In this document: in pieces, positions 1 through 5,076 of the stretch
Layout: every line of letters begins with the position of its first letter
Position numbering within the stretch: position 1 is the stretch's first letter
From: Acidobacteria bacterium RIFCSPHIGHO2_01_FULL_67_28
Lineage (GTDB): Bacteria > Acidobacteriota > Terriglobia > Acidiferrales > 2-02-FULL-67-57
Direction: 5' to 3'
DNA length: 5,733 bases
Assembly (NCBI GenBank): GCA_001766965.1
Contig: MEKM01000151.1
Span: 1 to 5,733 of the forward strand
The notes under the pieces: model-generated
Told to the model about the DNA's origin: nothing
The model's database searches: none
The model's input: only the letters and a program-made list of their open reading frames with translations
Position numbers and translations under genes: made by a program

Positions 1-1
1 T

Positions 2-64
2 GACACCGCGTTTGTTGTATTCTCACCGAGGGAAGTAGGTATGGAGGTGCGCGCGTTACGATGA
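2..64 (+). CDS. Possible C-terminal end of an unidentified upstream gene (5' truncated)
   Basis: One frame is open from the left edge to a TGA at 62-64, giving about 20 codons that end in VGMEVRALR. The TGA overlaps the thiD ATG (61-63) as ATGA, the usual geometry of translationally coupled operon genes. The other two forward frames hit stops at positions 1-3 and 36-38. I do not recognise the peptide and cannot name the gene. The frame is short enough to be open by chance, so the overlap is the main support. An internal ATG at 41 would give only a 7-codon peptide. Confidence 0.42.
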   Translation, partial: DTAFVVFSPREVGMEVRALR

Positions 65-936
65 ACCAACCTGCTACCGGGGTTCCCCCGGTTCTGCTGA
101 CCATTGCCGGCTTCGATCCGTCCGCCGGCGCCGGCATCGCCGCTGACCTGAAAACCTTCGCCGCTCACAACTGCTACGGCGTCGCCGCCGTCACCGCCGT
201 CACCATCCAGTCGACCCGCGGAGTGAAAGGCGTGCAGCCGGTTTCGGCGGAAGTGCTGCGGGCGCAGCTCGAGGAGTTGATCAAGGACGTGCCGGTCGCC
301 GCCGTCAAGATCGGGATGCTGGGCACGCGCGCCAACGTCCAAGTGGTCGCCGAGTTGCTCGAGAAGAAAAAGTTTCCCTTCGTGGTGCTCGACCCGGTGC
401 TCAAGGCGACGAGCGGGCTGGAGCTGCTTGACGCCACGGGCGTGAAGGAGTTGAGCAAGCGCCTGCTCGGGCTCGCCACCGTCATCACCCCCAACATCGC
501 CGAGGCCGCCGTGCTCTCCGGCCTCGAGATCAAAGGCGAGGAAGGAATGAAAGCGGCGGCGCAGAAGCTGCGCGAGCTCGGCGCCCGCGCCGTCGTCATC
601 ACCGGCGGCGATTTGGAGAAGCCGGTTGACGTCTTCTACGACGGCACGACTTGCACGCCCTTCGGCGGCGAGCGCGTGAAGTCGGAGAACACCCACGGCA
701 CCGGCTGCGCCTTTTCTTCCGCCATCGCCGCCAATCTCGCCCTCGGCCGCCAGCTCGACGACGCCGTCATGCTGGCCAAGGCCTACGTCCGCAAGGCCAT
801 CGAGAGGGGTTATCCCATCGGCAAGGGCAAAGGGCCGCTCAACCATTTCTACCGCCAGCAGAACGGCCAGATGGCCCATTCGCATTCGACCCACGTGCCG
901 GCTGAAGGCCCCGCCCACGCCATGAGCCACTTCTAG
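61..936 (+). CDS. thiD: Hydroxymethylpyrimidine/phosphomethylpyrimidine kinase ThiD
   Basis: This cytoplasmic ribokinase-fold enzyme phosphorylates 4-amino-5-hydroxymethyl-2-methylpyrimidine and then its monophosphate, supplying HMP-PP for thiamine phosphate synthesis. The 291-aa product has the N-terminal substrate motif GFDPSAGAGI followed by ADLKTF (residues 17-33). It also has VKIGML (about 82-87), VLDPVL (about 109-114), ITPN (about 142-145) and VVITGGD (about 178-184). The C-terminal anion-hole motif is HGTGC (212-216), with Cys at 216 as in true ThiD. The start is the ATG at 61, where the N-terminus aligns with the family; a GGAGG at 43-47 lies 13 nt upstream, which is rather far, and the ATGA overlap suggests coupling to an upstream gene. 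Family members usually run about 265-270 aa. Here about 21 extra residues form a histidine-rich tail. A pyridoxine kinase of the same fold is a less likely alternative. Confidence 0.95.
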   Translation: MNQPATGVPPVLLTIAGFDPSAGAGIAADLKTFAAHNCYGVAAVTAVTIQSTRGVKGVQPVSAEVLRAQLEELIKDVPVAAVKIGMLGTRANVQVVAELLEKKKFPFVVLDPVLKATSGLELLDATGVKELSKRLLGLATVITPNIAEAAVLSGLEIKGEEGMKAAAQKLRELGARAVVITGGDLEKPVDVFYDGTTCTPFGGERVKSENTHGTGCAFSSAIAANLALGRQLDDAVMLAKAYVRKAIERGYPIGKGKGPLNHFYRQQNGQMAHSHSTHVPAEGPAHAMSHF

Positions 937-961
937 CCTGGTTTTTTGCTGGTTTCCGCAA

Positions 962-993
962 CGGCCTGCCCATCCGGGCAGGCCGCTTTATTT
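962..993 (+). terminator. Rho-independent terminator of thiD
   Basis: There is a perfect 10-bp stem (962-971 with 976-985, CGGCCTGCCC) and a 4-nt ATCC loop. It is followed directly by the T-rich tail CTTTATTT (986-993). It begins 25 nt after the thiD stop. The opposite strand has no T-run after the stem, so it should act mainly on thiD transcription. Confidence 0.9.
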
Positions 994-1001
994 CAGCCGC
1001 T

Positions 1002-1064
1002 GTCATCCCGCCTGTCCTGAGCGAGCGTAGCGAGTCGAAGGAAGCGCAGCGAGGGATCTGCATT
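1002..1064. repeat. Putative dispersed intergenic repeat
   Basis: The segment starts with GTCATCCCG and ends with GGGATCTGCATTT. Its outer ATCCC (1005-1009) and GGGAT (1053-1057) are inverted. It holds TCCT/AGGA inverted arms (1015-1018, 1039-1042) and three GCGAG direct repeats (1021, 1030, 1049). The wording GAGCGAGCGTAGCGAG followed by TCGAAG matches what I remember of repeats scattered between genes in acidobacterial genomes. Only one copy is in this window, so its dispersed nature is inferred. Confidence 0.55.
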
Positions 1065-1090
1065 TCCTGTGCGAGACAACACGGCGGGGC

Positions 1091-1115
1091 GGACAGGCAG
1101 GAATGCCTGTCCTAC
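1091..1115 (-). repeat. REP-like palindrome, unit 1 (minus orientation)
   Basis: A perfect 9-bp inverted repeat is formed by GGACAGGCA (1091-1099), a GGAA loop and TGCCTGTCC (1104-1112). On the minus strand the stem is preceded by GTA, so GTAG (1115-1112) includes the first stem base. That is the 5' tetranucleotide arrangement of REP elements. It pairs with the oppositely oriented unit at 1132-1156. Confidence 0.7.
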
Positions 1116-1131
1116 TGGAATAGGAGGTTTG

Positions 1132-1156
1132 GTGGGGCAGACACTCTTGTCTGCCC
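1132..1156 (+). repeat. REP-like palindrome, unit 2 (plus orientation)
   Basis: A perfect 9-bp inverted repeat is formed by GGGCAGACA (1135-1143), a CTCT loop and TGTCTGCCC (1148-1156). GTGG (1132-1135) precedes it and again includes the first stem base. Compared with unit 1, the stem differs at two base pairs and both changes are compensated in the other arm. A 16-nt spacer (1116-1131) separates the units, which are in inverted orientation as in a BIME. Confidence 0.7.
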
Positions 1157-1173
1157 GATTTCCTTCCCTTTCC

Positions 1174-1230
1174 GTTCAGCCCACAGGCTTCTGCCCGTGG
1201 GCGCCAGCGGCAGAAGCCGCCAGCCTGAAC
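1174..1230. repeat. Long imperfect inverted repeat downstream of pyrC
   Basis: The inner arms GGCTTCTGCC (1186-1195) and GGCAGAAGCC (1209-1218) are perfect over 10 bp around a 13-nt loop, which can fold further (TGG/CCA). Outer arms GTTCAG (1174-1179) and CTGAAC (1225-1230) extend it across a 6 by 6 internal mismatch. It begins 14 nt after the pyrC stop on the minus strand and could limit or protect the end of the pyr transcript. No T-run follows on either strand, so it is not a canonical terminator; it may be another dispersed repeat. Confidence 0.6.
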
Positions 1231-1243
1231 TCCGGGCGAGGCT

Positions 1244-2521
1244 TCAGCGGCGGAAGACGAGGACGCCGGCCACAATGGTCGCGGCAGCAGCGCCGCGGAA
1301 GCTCCAGCCGTCGAAGGGCGAGTTGCGGCTCTTGGAGACGCCCTCGGCGGCGCGGTAGGTCCACTTCCGTTCCAGGTCGAGCACGGTCAGGTCGGCGGGC
1401 GCGCCGACTTTGAGCTGCCCGCCTTCGACTCCTAGGATGCGCGCCGGGTTGGCGGAGAAGAGCTCGACGAGGCGCGGGAGAGTAATCTTGCTGGCGTGGA
1501 AGAGCTTGTCGAGCGCCAGCGCCACCGCGGTCTCGAGCCCGATGACGCCGAAGGGCGCCGACTCGAAGTCGGCCTGCTTCTCGGTGGGCGTGTGCGGGGC
1601 GTGGTCGCTGGCGATGGCGTCCACCGTGCCGTCGGCGAGCCCTTCGACCAGCGCCGTCACATCGTCCGCCGTGCGCAGCGGCGGGTTCATCTTGGCGCGG
1701 GTATCGTACTCGCGGCAGGCCTCGTCGGTCAGGGTGAAGTGGTGCGGGGTGACCTCGCAGGTGACGCGTACGCCTGCGCGCTTGGCGCGGCGGACGACTT
1801 CGAGCGCGCCGCGGGTCGAAAGATGCGCCAGGTGGATGTGCCCGCCCGCGAGCGCGGCCATCACAACGTTGCGGGTGACGGGGAGCTCTTCGGCCAGCGC
1901 CGGGATGCCGCGCAGGCCCAGCCGCAGGGCGCAGTCGCCTTCGTGCATCACGCCGCCGGCCGCAAGCTGCGGGTCTTCGCAGTGGTCAATCACCGCAAGG
2001 TTGAGAGCGGCGGCGTATTCCAGCGCGCGGCGCAGGATGCGGCTGTTCCAGACCGGGTGGCCGTCGTCGCTGAAGGCGACGGCACCGGCGGCGCGGAGCG
2101 ATTCGAGCTCGGCCAGTTCTTCGCCGGCGAGGTTCTTCGTGACCGCGCCGATGGGATAGACGCGGGCGCCGCCCGCCTGCGCGGCCTGGGCGAGGATGTA
2201 GCGGGTGACGAGCGCGGTGTCGTTCGCCGGCTGGGTGTTGGGCATGCAGGCGACGGCGGTGAAGCCGCCGGCGGCGGCGGCGCGGGCGCCGCTCTGGATG
2301 GTTTCGGCGCTCTCCTTGCCGGGCTCGCGCAGGTGGACGTGCATATCAATGAAGCCAGGGGCGACGACGAGATTCGCGGCGTCGAAGACCTCGGCGCCGG
2401 CGCGCTCGATCTTCGCCTCCACGGCGGCGAGGCGGCCGTCTTCGAGGAGGATGTCGCGGCGGGCGTCGAGCTTGGAGGCCGGGTCGACGACGCGGCCGTT
2501 CTTGATGAGGAGCGGCTTCAC
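1244..2521 (-). CDS. pyrC: Dihydroorotase, type I (PyrC)
   Basis: This zinc amidohydrolase interconverts carbamoyl-L-aspartate and L-dihydroorotate, step three of de novo UMP synthesis in the cytoplasm. The 425-aa product is full length for type I enzymes. Metal and active-site residues are visible: HVH (His61, His63) in GFIDMHVHLREPG, Asp153 in FSDDGHP, His180 in HCED, His233 in HLST and Asp306 in SDHAPHT. The C-terminus ends in the family pattern NSPFDGW. Asp153 replaces the carbamylated lysine of other classes, as in the Aquifex-type enzymes, which are known to assemble with aspartate carbamoyltransferase. The start is the GTG at 2521. It overlaps the pyrB stop as GTGA (2518-2521), with GGAGG at 2532-2528 six nt upstream, so translation is probably coupled. 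The reading frame stays open far upstream to 3631, but that extension only shadows pyrB. Confidence 0.96.
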   Translation of the reverse strand: MKPLLIKNGRVVDPASKLDARRDILLEDGRLAAVEAKIERAGAEVFDAANLVVAPGFIDMHVHLREPGKESAETIQSGARAAAAGGFTAVACMPNTQPANDTALVTRYILAQAAQAGGARVYPIGAVTKNLAGEELAELESLRAAGAVAFSDDGHPVWNSRILRRALEYAAALNLAVIDHCEDPQLAAGGVMHEGDCALRLGLRGIPALAEELPVTRNVVMAALAGGHIHLAHLSTRGALEVVRRAKRAGVRVTCEVTPHHFTLTDEACREYDTRAKMNPPLRTADDVTALVEGLADGTVDAIASDHAPHTPTEKQADFESAPFGVIGLETAVALALDKLFHASKITLPRLVELFSANPARILGVEGGQLKVGAPADLTVLDLERKWTYRAAEGVSKSRNSPFDGWSFRGAAAATIVAGVLVFRR

Positions 2522-3477
2522 GACGCGCCTCCGGCCAGGAGCTCGAGCAGCGCCATCCGCACCGCCACGCCGTTTTCGACCTGGTGGGGAATCACCGACC
2601 GCGAGCTGTCGGCCACTTCGCCGGCGATATCGATGCCGCGCAGGAAGGGCCCGGGGTGCATGACGATGGCGTCGGGCTGGGCGCGCGCCAGGCGCTCCGT
2701 GGTCAGGCAGTAGTGCCGGGCGTACTCGGCGGGGGAGGCGAAGAGCGGCTCGCGCTGCCGCTCGAGCTGCACGCGCAGCATCATCACGACGTCGGCGGCC
2801 GCGAGCGCCTGGTCGAGCTCGTGACAGACGGTGACGCCCGGGGCGAGCTTCTCGAATCCCTTGGGCACGAGCGGCGGCGGCCCGCCGAGCGCGATGCGCG
2901 CCCCGAACTTCGAGAGCAAGTGGATATTGGAGCGGGCGACGCGGCTGTGGAGGATGTCGCCGAGGATGGCGACCTTGAGGTTGTCGAGCCGCCCCTTGTG
3001 GTCGCGGATGGTGAGGGCGTCGAGCAGGGCCTGGGTCGGGTGCTCGTGCAGGCCGTCGCCGGCATTCAGAATGGGCACGCTCGTATGCCGCGCCAGGAAC
3101 TGCGGCACGCCGGAGGCCTGGTGGCGGATGACCAGCGCGTCGGGCCGCATCGCCACCAGCGTCTTCACCGTGTCGAGCAGCGACTCGCCCTTCTGCACGC
3201 TCGAGGCCTCCAGCGCCAGGTTCACCACGTCCATCCCCAGCCGGTCGGCGGCCAGCTCGAAGGAGATGCGCGTGCGCGTGGACGGCTCGAAGAAGGCGAG
3301 CACCAGGCTCTTGCCGGCCAGCAGATCGTTGCGGGAAACCGGCCGGGTCTCGTGCGCGGTTCTGGTCTGGTACTTCTGCGCGGTCGCGAGGACGAGCTCG
3401 ATGTCCTCGATCGAAAGCGGCTCGATTCCCAACAGGTGTGGCTGCGAGAGGCGGGCAACAACCTTGCGGGCCGCCAC
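2518..3477 (-). CDS. pyrB: Aspartate carbamoyltransferase catalytic subunit (PyrB)
   Basis: This enzyme condenses carbamoyl phosphate and L-aspartate to carbamoyl aspartate, the committed step of pyrimidine synthesis. The 319-aa product has the carbamoyl-phosphate loop STRTR (66-70), the SVQKGES loop with Lys96, RH at 118-119, and HPTQ (146-149). It also has GDILHSRVARSN (173-184), the aspartate-side RVQLERQ (from Arg235) and HPGP (274-277). The form resembles the unregulated Bacillus/Aquifex catalytic chain, and no pyrI lies nearby. After HPGP it reads FLRGID, where most relatives I know have an Asn before RG. The start is the GTG at 3477, with GAGGAG (3487-3482) four nt upstream and the pyrR stop 11 nt away. 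Its direct overlap with type I pyrC fits the known ATCase-dihydroorotase complexes, but complex formation here is inferred. Confidence 0.96.
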   Translation of the reverse strand: MAARKVVARLSQPHLLGIEPLSIEDIELVLATAQKYQTRTAHETRPVSRNDLLAGKSLVLAFFEPSTRTRISFELAADRLGMDVVNLALEASSVQKGESLLDTVKTLVAMRPDALVIRHQASGVPQFLARHTSVPILNAGDGLHEHPTQALLDALTIRDHKGRLDNLKVAILGDILHSRVARSNIHLLSKFGARIALGGPPPLVPKGFEKLAPGVTVCHELDQALAAADVVMMLRVQLERQREPLFASPAEYARHYCLTTERLARAQPDAIVMHPGPFLRGIDIAGEVADSSRSVIPHQVENGVAVRMALLELLAGGAS

Positions 3478-3488
3478 GAGGCTCCTCG

Positions 3489-4037
3489 TCAGGACACTTT
3501 TTCGACCAGCATAACTCTTTCTTCCGAATCCGTTTCGCGCAGGCGCACTTCGACGATTTCGTCGGCGGTGGTCTGCAAGTGGCGGCCGACGTAGGTGGCC
3601 TCGATGGGCAGCTCGCGCCAGCCGCGGTCAATCAGCACGCAAAGCTGCACGCGGGCGGGCCGCCCGTAGTTGAACAGGGCGTTCATCGAAGCGCGGGTGG
3701 TGCGGCCGGTGTAGAGCACGTCGTCCACCAGGATGACGGTCTTGCCGTCCACGGCAAACCCGAGCGGCTCTTCTTTGACGACGGGTTGCGGGCCGATGGT
3801 GGAGAGGTCGTCGCGGTAGAGGGTGACGTCGAGCGTGCCCACCGCCGGCCGCGTCTTTTCGATTTGTTCCAGGCGCTGGGCCAGGCGCTCGGCCAGCGGC
3901 ACGCCGCGCCGGCGGATGCCGACCAGCGCGATCTGCCCGATGCCGTTGTTGCGCTCCACAATCTCGTGCGCCAGCCGCACCAGGGTGCGGTCGATCTCCG
4001 CCGCCGACATCAGCTGGGCTTTTTCCCGGATCTGCAT
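3489..4037 (-). CDS. pyrR: PyrR: pyrimidine operon regulator / uracil phosphoribosyltransferase
   Basis: PyrR proteins convert uracil and PRPP to UMP, and in Firmicutes and mycobacteria they bind pyr mRNA to repress expression when UMP is high. The 182-aa product has RTLVRLAHEIVERN (17-30), LVGIRRRG (38-45), LDVTLYRDDL (69-78) and the PRPP loop ILVDDVLYTGRTT (102-114). The start is ATG 4037: it gives family length and, by my alignment, matches Bacillus subtilis PyrR numbering in the C-terminal half. A GTG at 4067 would add 10 residues and lacks a ribosome site; an ATG at 4010 would trim a conserved N-terminal stretch. GGAGG (4055-4051) lies 13 nt upstream. The segment DRGWRELPIE (137-146) has Trp140 and Glu146 where the Bacillus protein has His and Arg, positions implicated in RNA binding. 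Enzyme activity is likely; RNA-based regulation is uncertain. As first gene of the operon it could autoregulate. Confidence 0.93.
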   Translation of the reverse strand: MQIREKAQLMSAAEIDRTLVRLAHEIVERNNGIGQIALVGIRRRGVPLAERLAQRLEQIEKTRPAVGTLDVTLYRDDLSTIGPQPVVKEEPLGFAVDGKTVILVDDVLYTGRTTRASMNALFNYGRPARVQLCVLIDRGWRELPIEATYVGRHLQTTADEIVEVRLRETDSEERVMLVEKVS

Positions 4038-4095
4038 GCGCGCAGGCCCGCCTCCGGAGGCAACCACCCGTGGGGTTGAGCCGCGGCGGACAGAC
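4038..4095 (-). promoter_or_regulatory. Short 5' leader of the pyr operon with possible SD-occluding structure
   Basis: From the predicted transcription start (about 4095) to the pyrR ATG is only about 58 nt. The RNA can form CAACC/GGTTG (arms 4078-4074 and 4065-4061, loop 8 nt). Next comes the perfect palindrome GCCTCCGGAGGC (4061-4050), whose second half contains the GGAGG ribosome site (4055-4051). Its preceding CCTCC is the exact complement of that site. No terminator with a U-run is present, so attenuation of the Bacillus kind is not visible. Control of translation initiation is conceivable but inferred. Confidence 0.4.
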
Positions 4096-4101
4096 CGACC
4101 C

Positions 4102-4131
4102 AGTGTAAGGGCGGCCGGCCCAGAGTGTCAA
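4102..4131 (-). promoter_or_regulatory. Sigma70-type promoter of pyrR-pyrB-pyrC
   Basis: On the minus strand a consensus -35 TTGACA (4131-4126) is followed after 18 nt by TACACT (4107-4102), which matches TATAAT at four of six positions. Transcription would start near 4095, about 58 nt before the pyrR ATG. It lies in the divergent gap shared with surE. Confidence 0.72.
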
Positions 4132-4150
4132 GGAACGCCCGCGCCCCGTG

Positions 4151-4159
4151 TGGTAAACT
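4151..4159 (+). promoter_or_regulatory. Candidate extended -10 promoter of surE-pyrD
   Basis: TGGTAAACT fits an extended -10 (TGn before TAAACT, four of six matches to TATAAT). No convincing -35 lies 16-19 nt upstream, which is tolerable for extended -10 promoters. Transcription would begin near 4166, giving a leader of about 40 nt before the surE ATG. Confidence 0.42.
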
Positions 4160-4167
4160 GGCCGGCA

Positions 4168-4183
4168 CTCGCTGTTCAGCGAG
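4168..4183. repeat. Perfect 7-2-7 palindrome in the surE leader
   Basis: CTCGCTG and CAGCGAG flank a central TT. The element sits just downstream of the candidate surE -10, at or immediately after the expected transcription start. There it could be an operator for a dimeric repressor or an mRNA 5' hairpin. The bases after it (AAAACAG) do not make a terminator. Confidence 0.5.
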
Positions 4184-4206
4184 AAAACAGTGCGGAGCGT
4201 GGAAGA

Positions 4207-5073
4207 ATGATTCGATACCGGAAAAGATTCGTGTGGTGCTGGTTGGCCATCTTCTCTCTGCTCTCGCCGGGCATCTTCAGCGGGGACAACCCCGACGATC
4301 AACTCCTGATTCTGCTCACCAACGACGACGGGTATGATGCCCCGGGTCTGCGGGCGCTGGCCGAAGCGCTGGCGCCGCTGGGCGAAGTGGTGGTGGCGGC
4401 GCCGGTGGACAACCAGAGCGGGACCGGGCACGGCACCACTTCGCGGCAGTTCATTTCTGCACGGCCGATTGAACTTGTTCCCGGCGTCCGCGGCTACGCC
4501 CTGGCGGCGCGCCCGGCCACCTGTGCCCGGCTGGCCCTGGAAGCCTTGCTGCCGCGTCGCCCCGATCTGGTCTTGAGCGGAATCAACCGGGGCCTGAATG
4601 TGGGAGTCGTGACCTATTACTCGGGCACGGTGGGAGCGGCGCGGGAAGCCGCCTTCCTGGGGATCCCGGCCATCGCCGTCTCCCTGCAGGGAGACAACGC
4701 CGCCGACTACGCCGCCACGGCTGCCTTTGTGCGCCGCTTGGTCGAAGAGTTGAGGAAGCAGGGCCGGCTCCGCCCCGGCCTTTTCTTGAATGTGAACGCG
4801 CCGGCCGGCGGCTGGCGCAGCGTCGAGTTCACCCGCCAGAGCGCGACCCCGACGCCGCAGGTTTTCACGCGCACCACCAATCCCCGCGGGGACCTCTACT
4901 TCTGGTCGGACTACCGCGCCCTGCCGGATGATGTCGAGGGAACGGACGTGTGGGCGGTGGCGCACGGCTCTATTTCCATCACTCCACTGCAAATCGATCA
5001 GACCCAGGCTGCCGGGCTCGACTGGCTGCGGCAACTGCAACTCGAAGCGGCTCCCGCTACCGCCGGCAGGTAG
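4207..5073 (+). CDS. surE: 5'/3'-nucleotidase SurE with N-terminal signal-like segment
   Basis: SurE is a metal-dependent phosphatase acting on nucleoside 5'- and 3'-monophosphates and, in some species, short polyphosphate. The 288-aa product contains ILLTNDDG (metal-binding Asp40, Asp41), DNQSGTGHG (Ser71), SGINRGLN (Asn127) and YSGTVGAAREAAFLGIPAIAVS (138-159, here summarised as the family signature beginning YSGTVGAA). Classical SurE starts one or two residues before ILLTNDDG. Here about 33 residues precede it: a basic start (MIRYRKR), a hydrophobic stretch from Phe8 to about Phe24, then a polar linker (GDNPDDQ). That looks like a Sec signal peptide or anchor. No lipobox or twin-arginine motif is seen. 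The start is the ATG at 4207, with GGAG (4194-4197) nine nt upstream. The only later GTG/TTG codons lie within the hydrophobic stretch, so the extension cannot be trimmed to the classical start. It ends 3 nt before pyrD, suggesting co-transcription. Confidence 0.9.
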   Translation: MIRYRKRFVWCWLAIFSLLSPGIFSGDNPDDQLLILLTNDDGYDAPGLRALAEALAPLGEVVVAAPVDNQSGTGHGTTSRQFISARPIELVPGVRGYALAARPATCARLALEALLPRRPDLVLSGINRGLNVGVVTYYSGTVGAAREAAFLGIPAIAVSLQGDNAADYAATAAFVRRLVEELRKQGRLRPGLFLNVNAPAGGWRSVEFTRQSATPTPQVFTRTTNPRGDLYFWSDYRALPDDVEGTDVWAVAHGSISITPLQIDQTQAAGLDWLRQLQLEAAPATAGR

Positions 5074-5076
5074 GCC

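Larger units (their letters stand above)
937..1243. other. Convergent intergenic region, non-coding and repeat-rich
   Basis: This 307-bp gap separates the 3' ends of thiD and pyrC. It contains the thiD terminator, a dispersed-type repeat, two REP-like palindromes and a long imperfect inverted repeat, each listed separately. Several short frames cross it on both strands. Their translations read through palindromes and resemble no protein family, so I call no gene. No promoter or tRNA is evident. Confidence 0.8.

Noticed and set aside
962..993. A bidirectional terminator serving pyrC as well
   Set aside because: On the minus strand the hairpin is followed by TTGCGG rather than a T-run, and it is about 250 nt past the pyrC stop.
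1003..1413. Short open frames across the intergenic repeats on both strands
   Set aside because: Their translations simply read palindromes and dispersed repeats and then run antisense into pyrC. Such peptides are a common misannotation.
1496..2713. A 405-codon plus-strand open frame, plus a similar one at 2584-3594
   Set aside because: Both lie opposite pyrC and pyrB and are composition-driven antisense frames with no recognisable domains or ribosome sites.
1244..3631. A 795-codon open frame on the minus strand that could look like a fusion protein ending in dihydroorotase
   Set aside because: Only the part from GTG 2521 resembles a protein family. The upstream portion is the shadow of pyrB in another frame, is low-complexity Arg/Ala/Pro-rich, and the pyrC start with its ribosome site and GTGA overlap explains the gene.
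4038..4067. GTG 4067 as the pyrR start, adding ten residues
   Set aside because: It has no ribosome site, and the added residues are encoded by the GC-rich palindrome rather than by family sequence. ATG 4037 gives the family N-terminus and length.
4168..4183. LexA-type SOS box at the surE palindrome
   Set aside because: The sequence contains GTTC in its centre but lacks the paired GAAC at the required spacing, and its symmetry is of a different kind.
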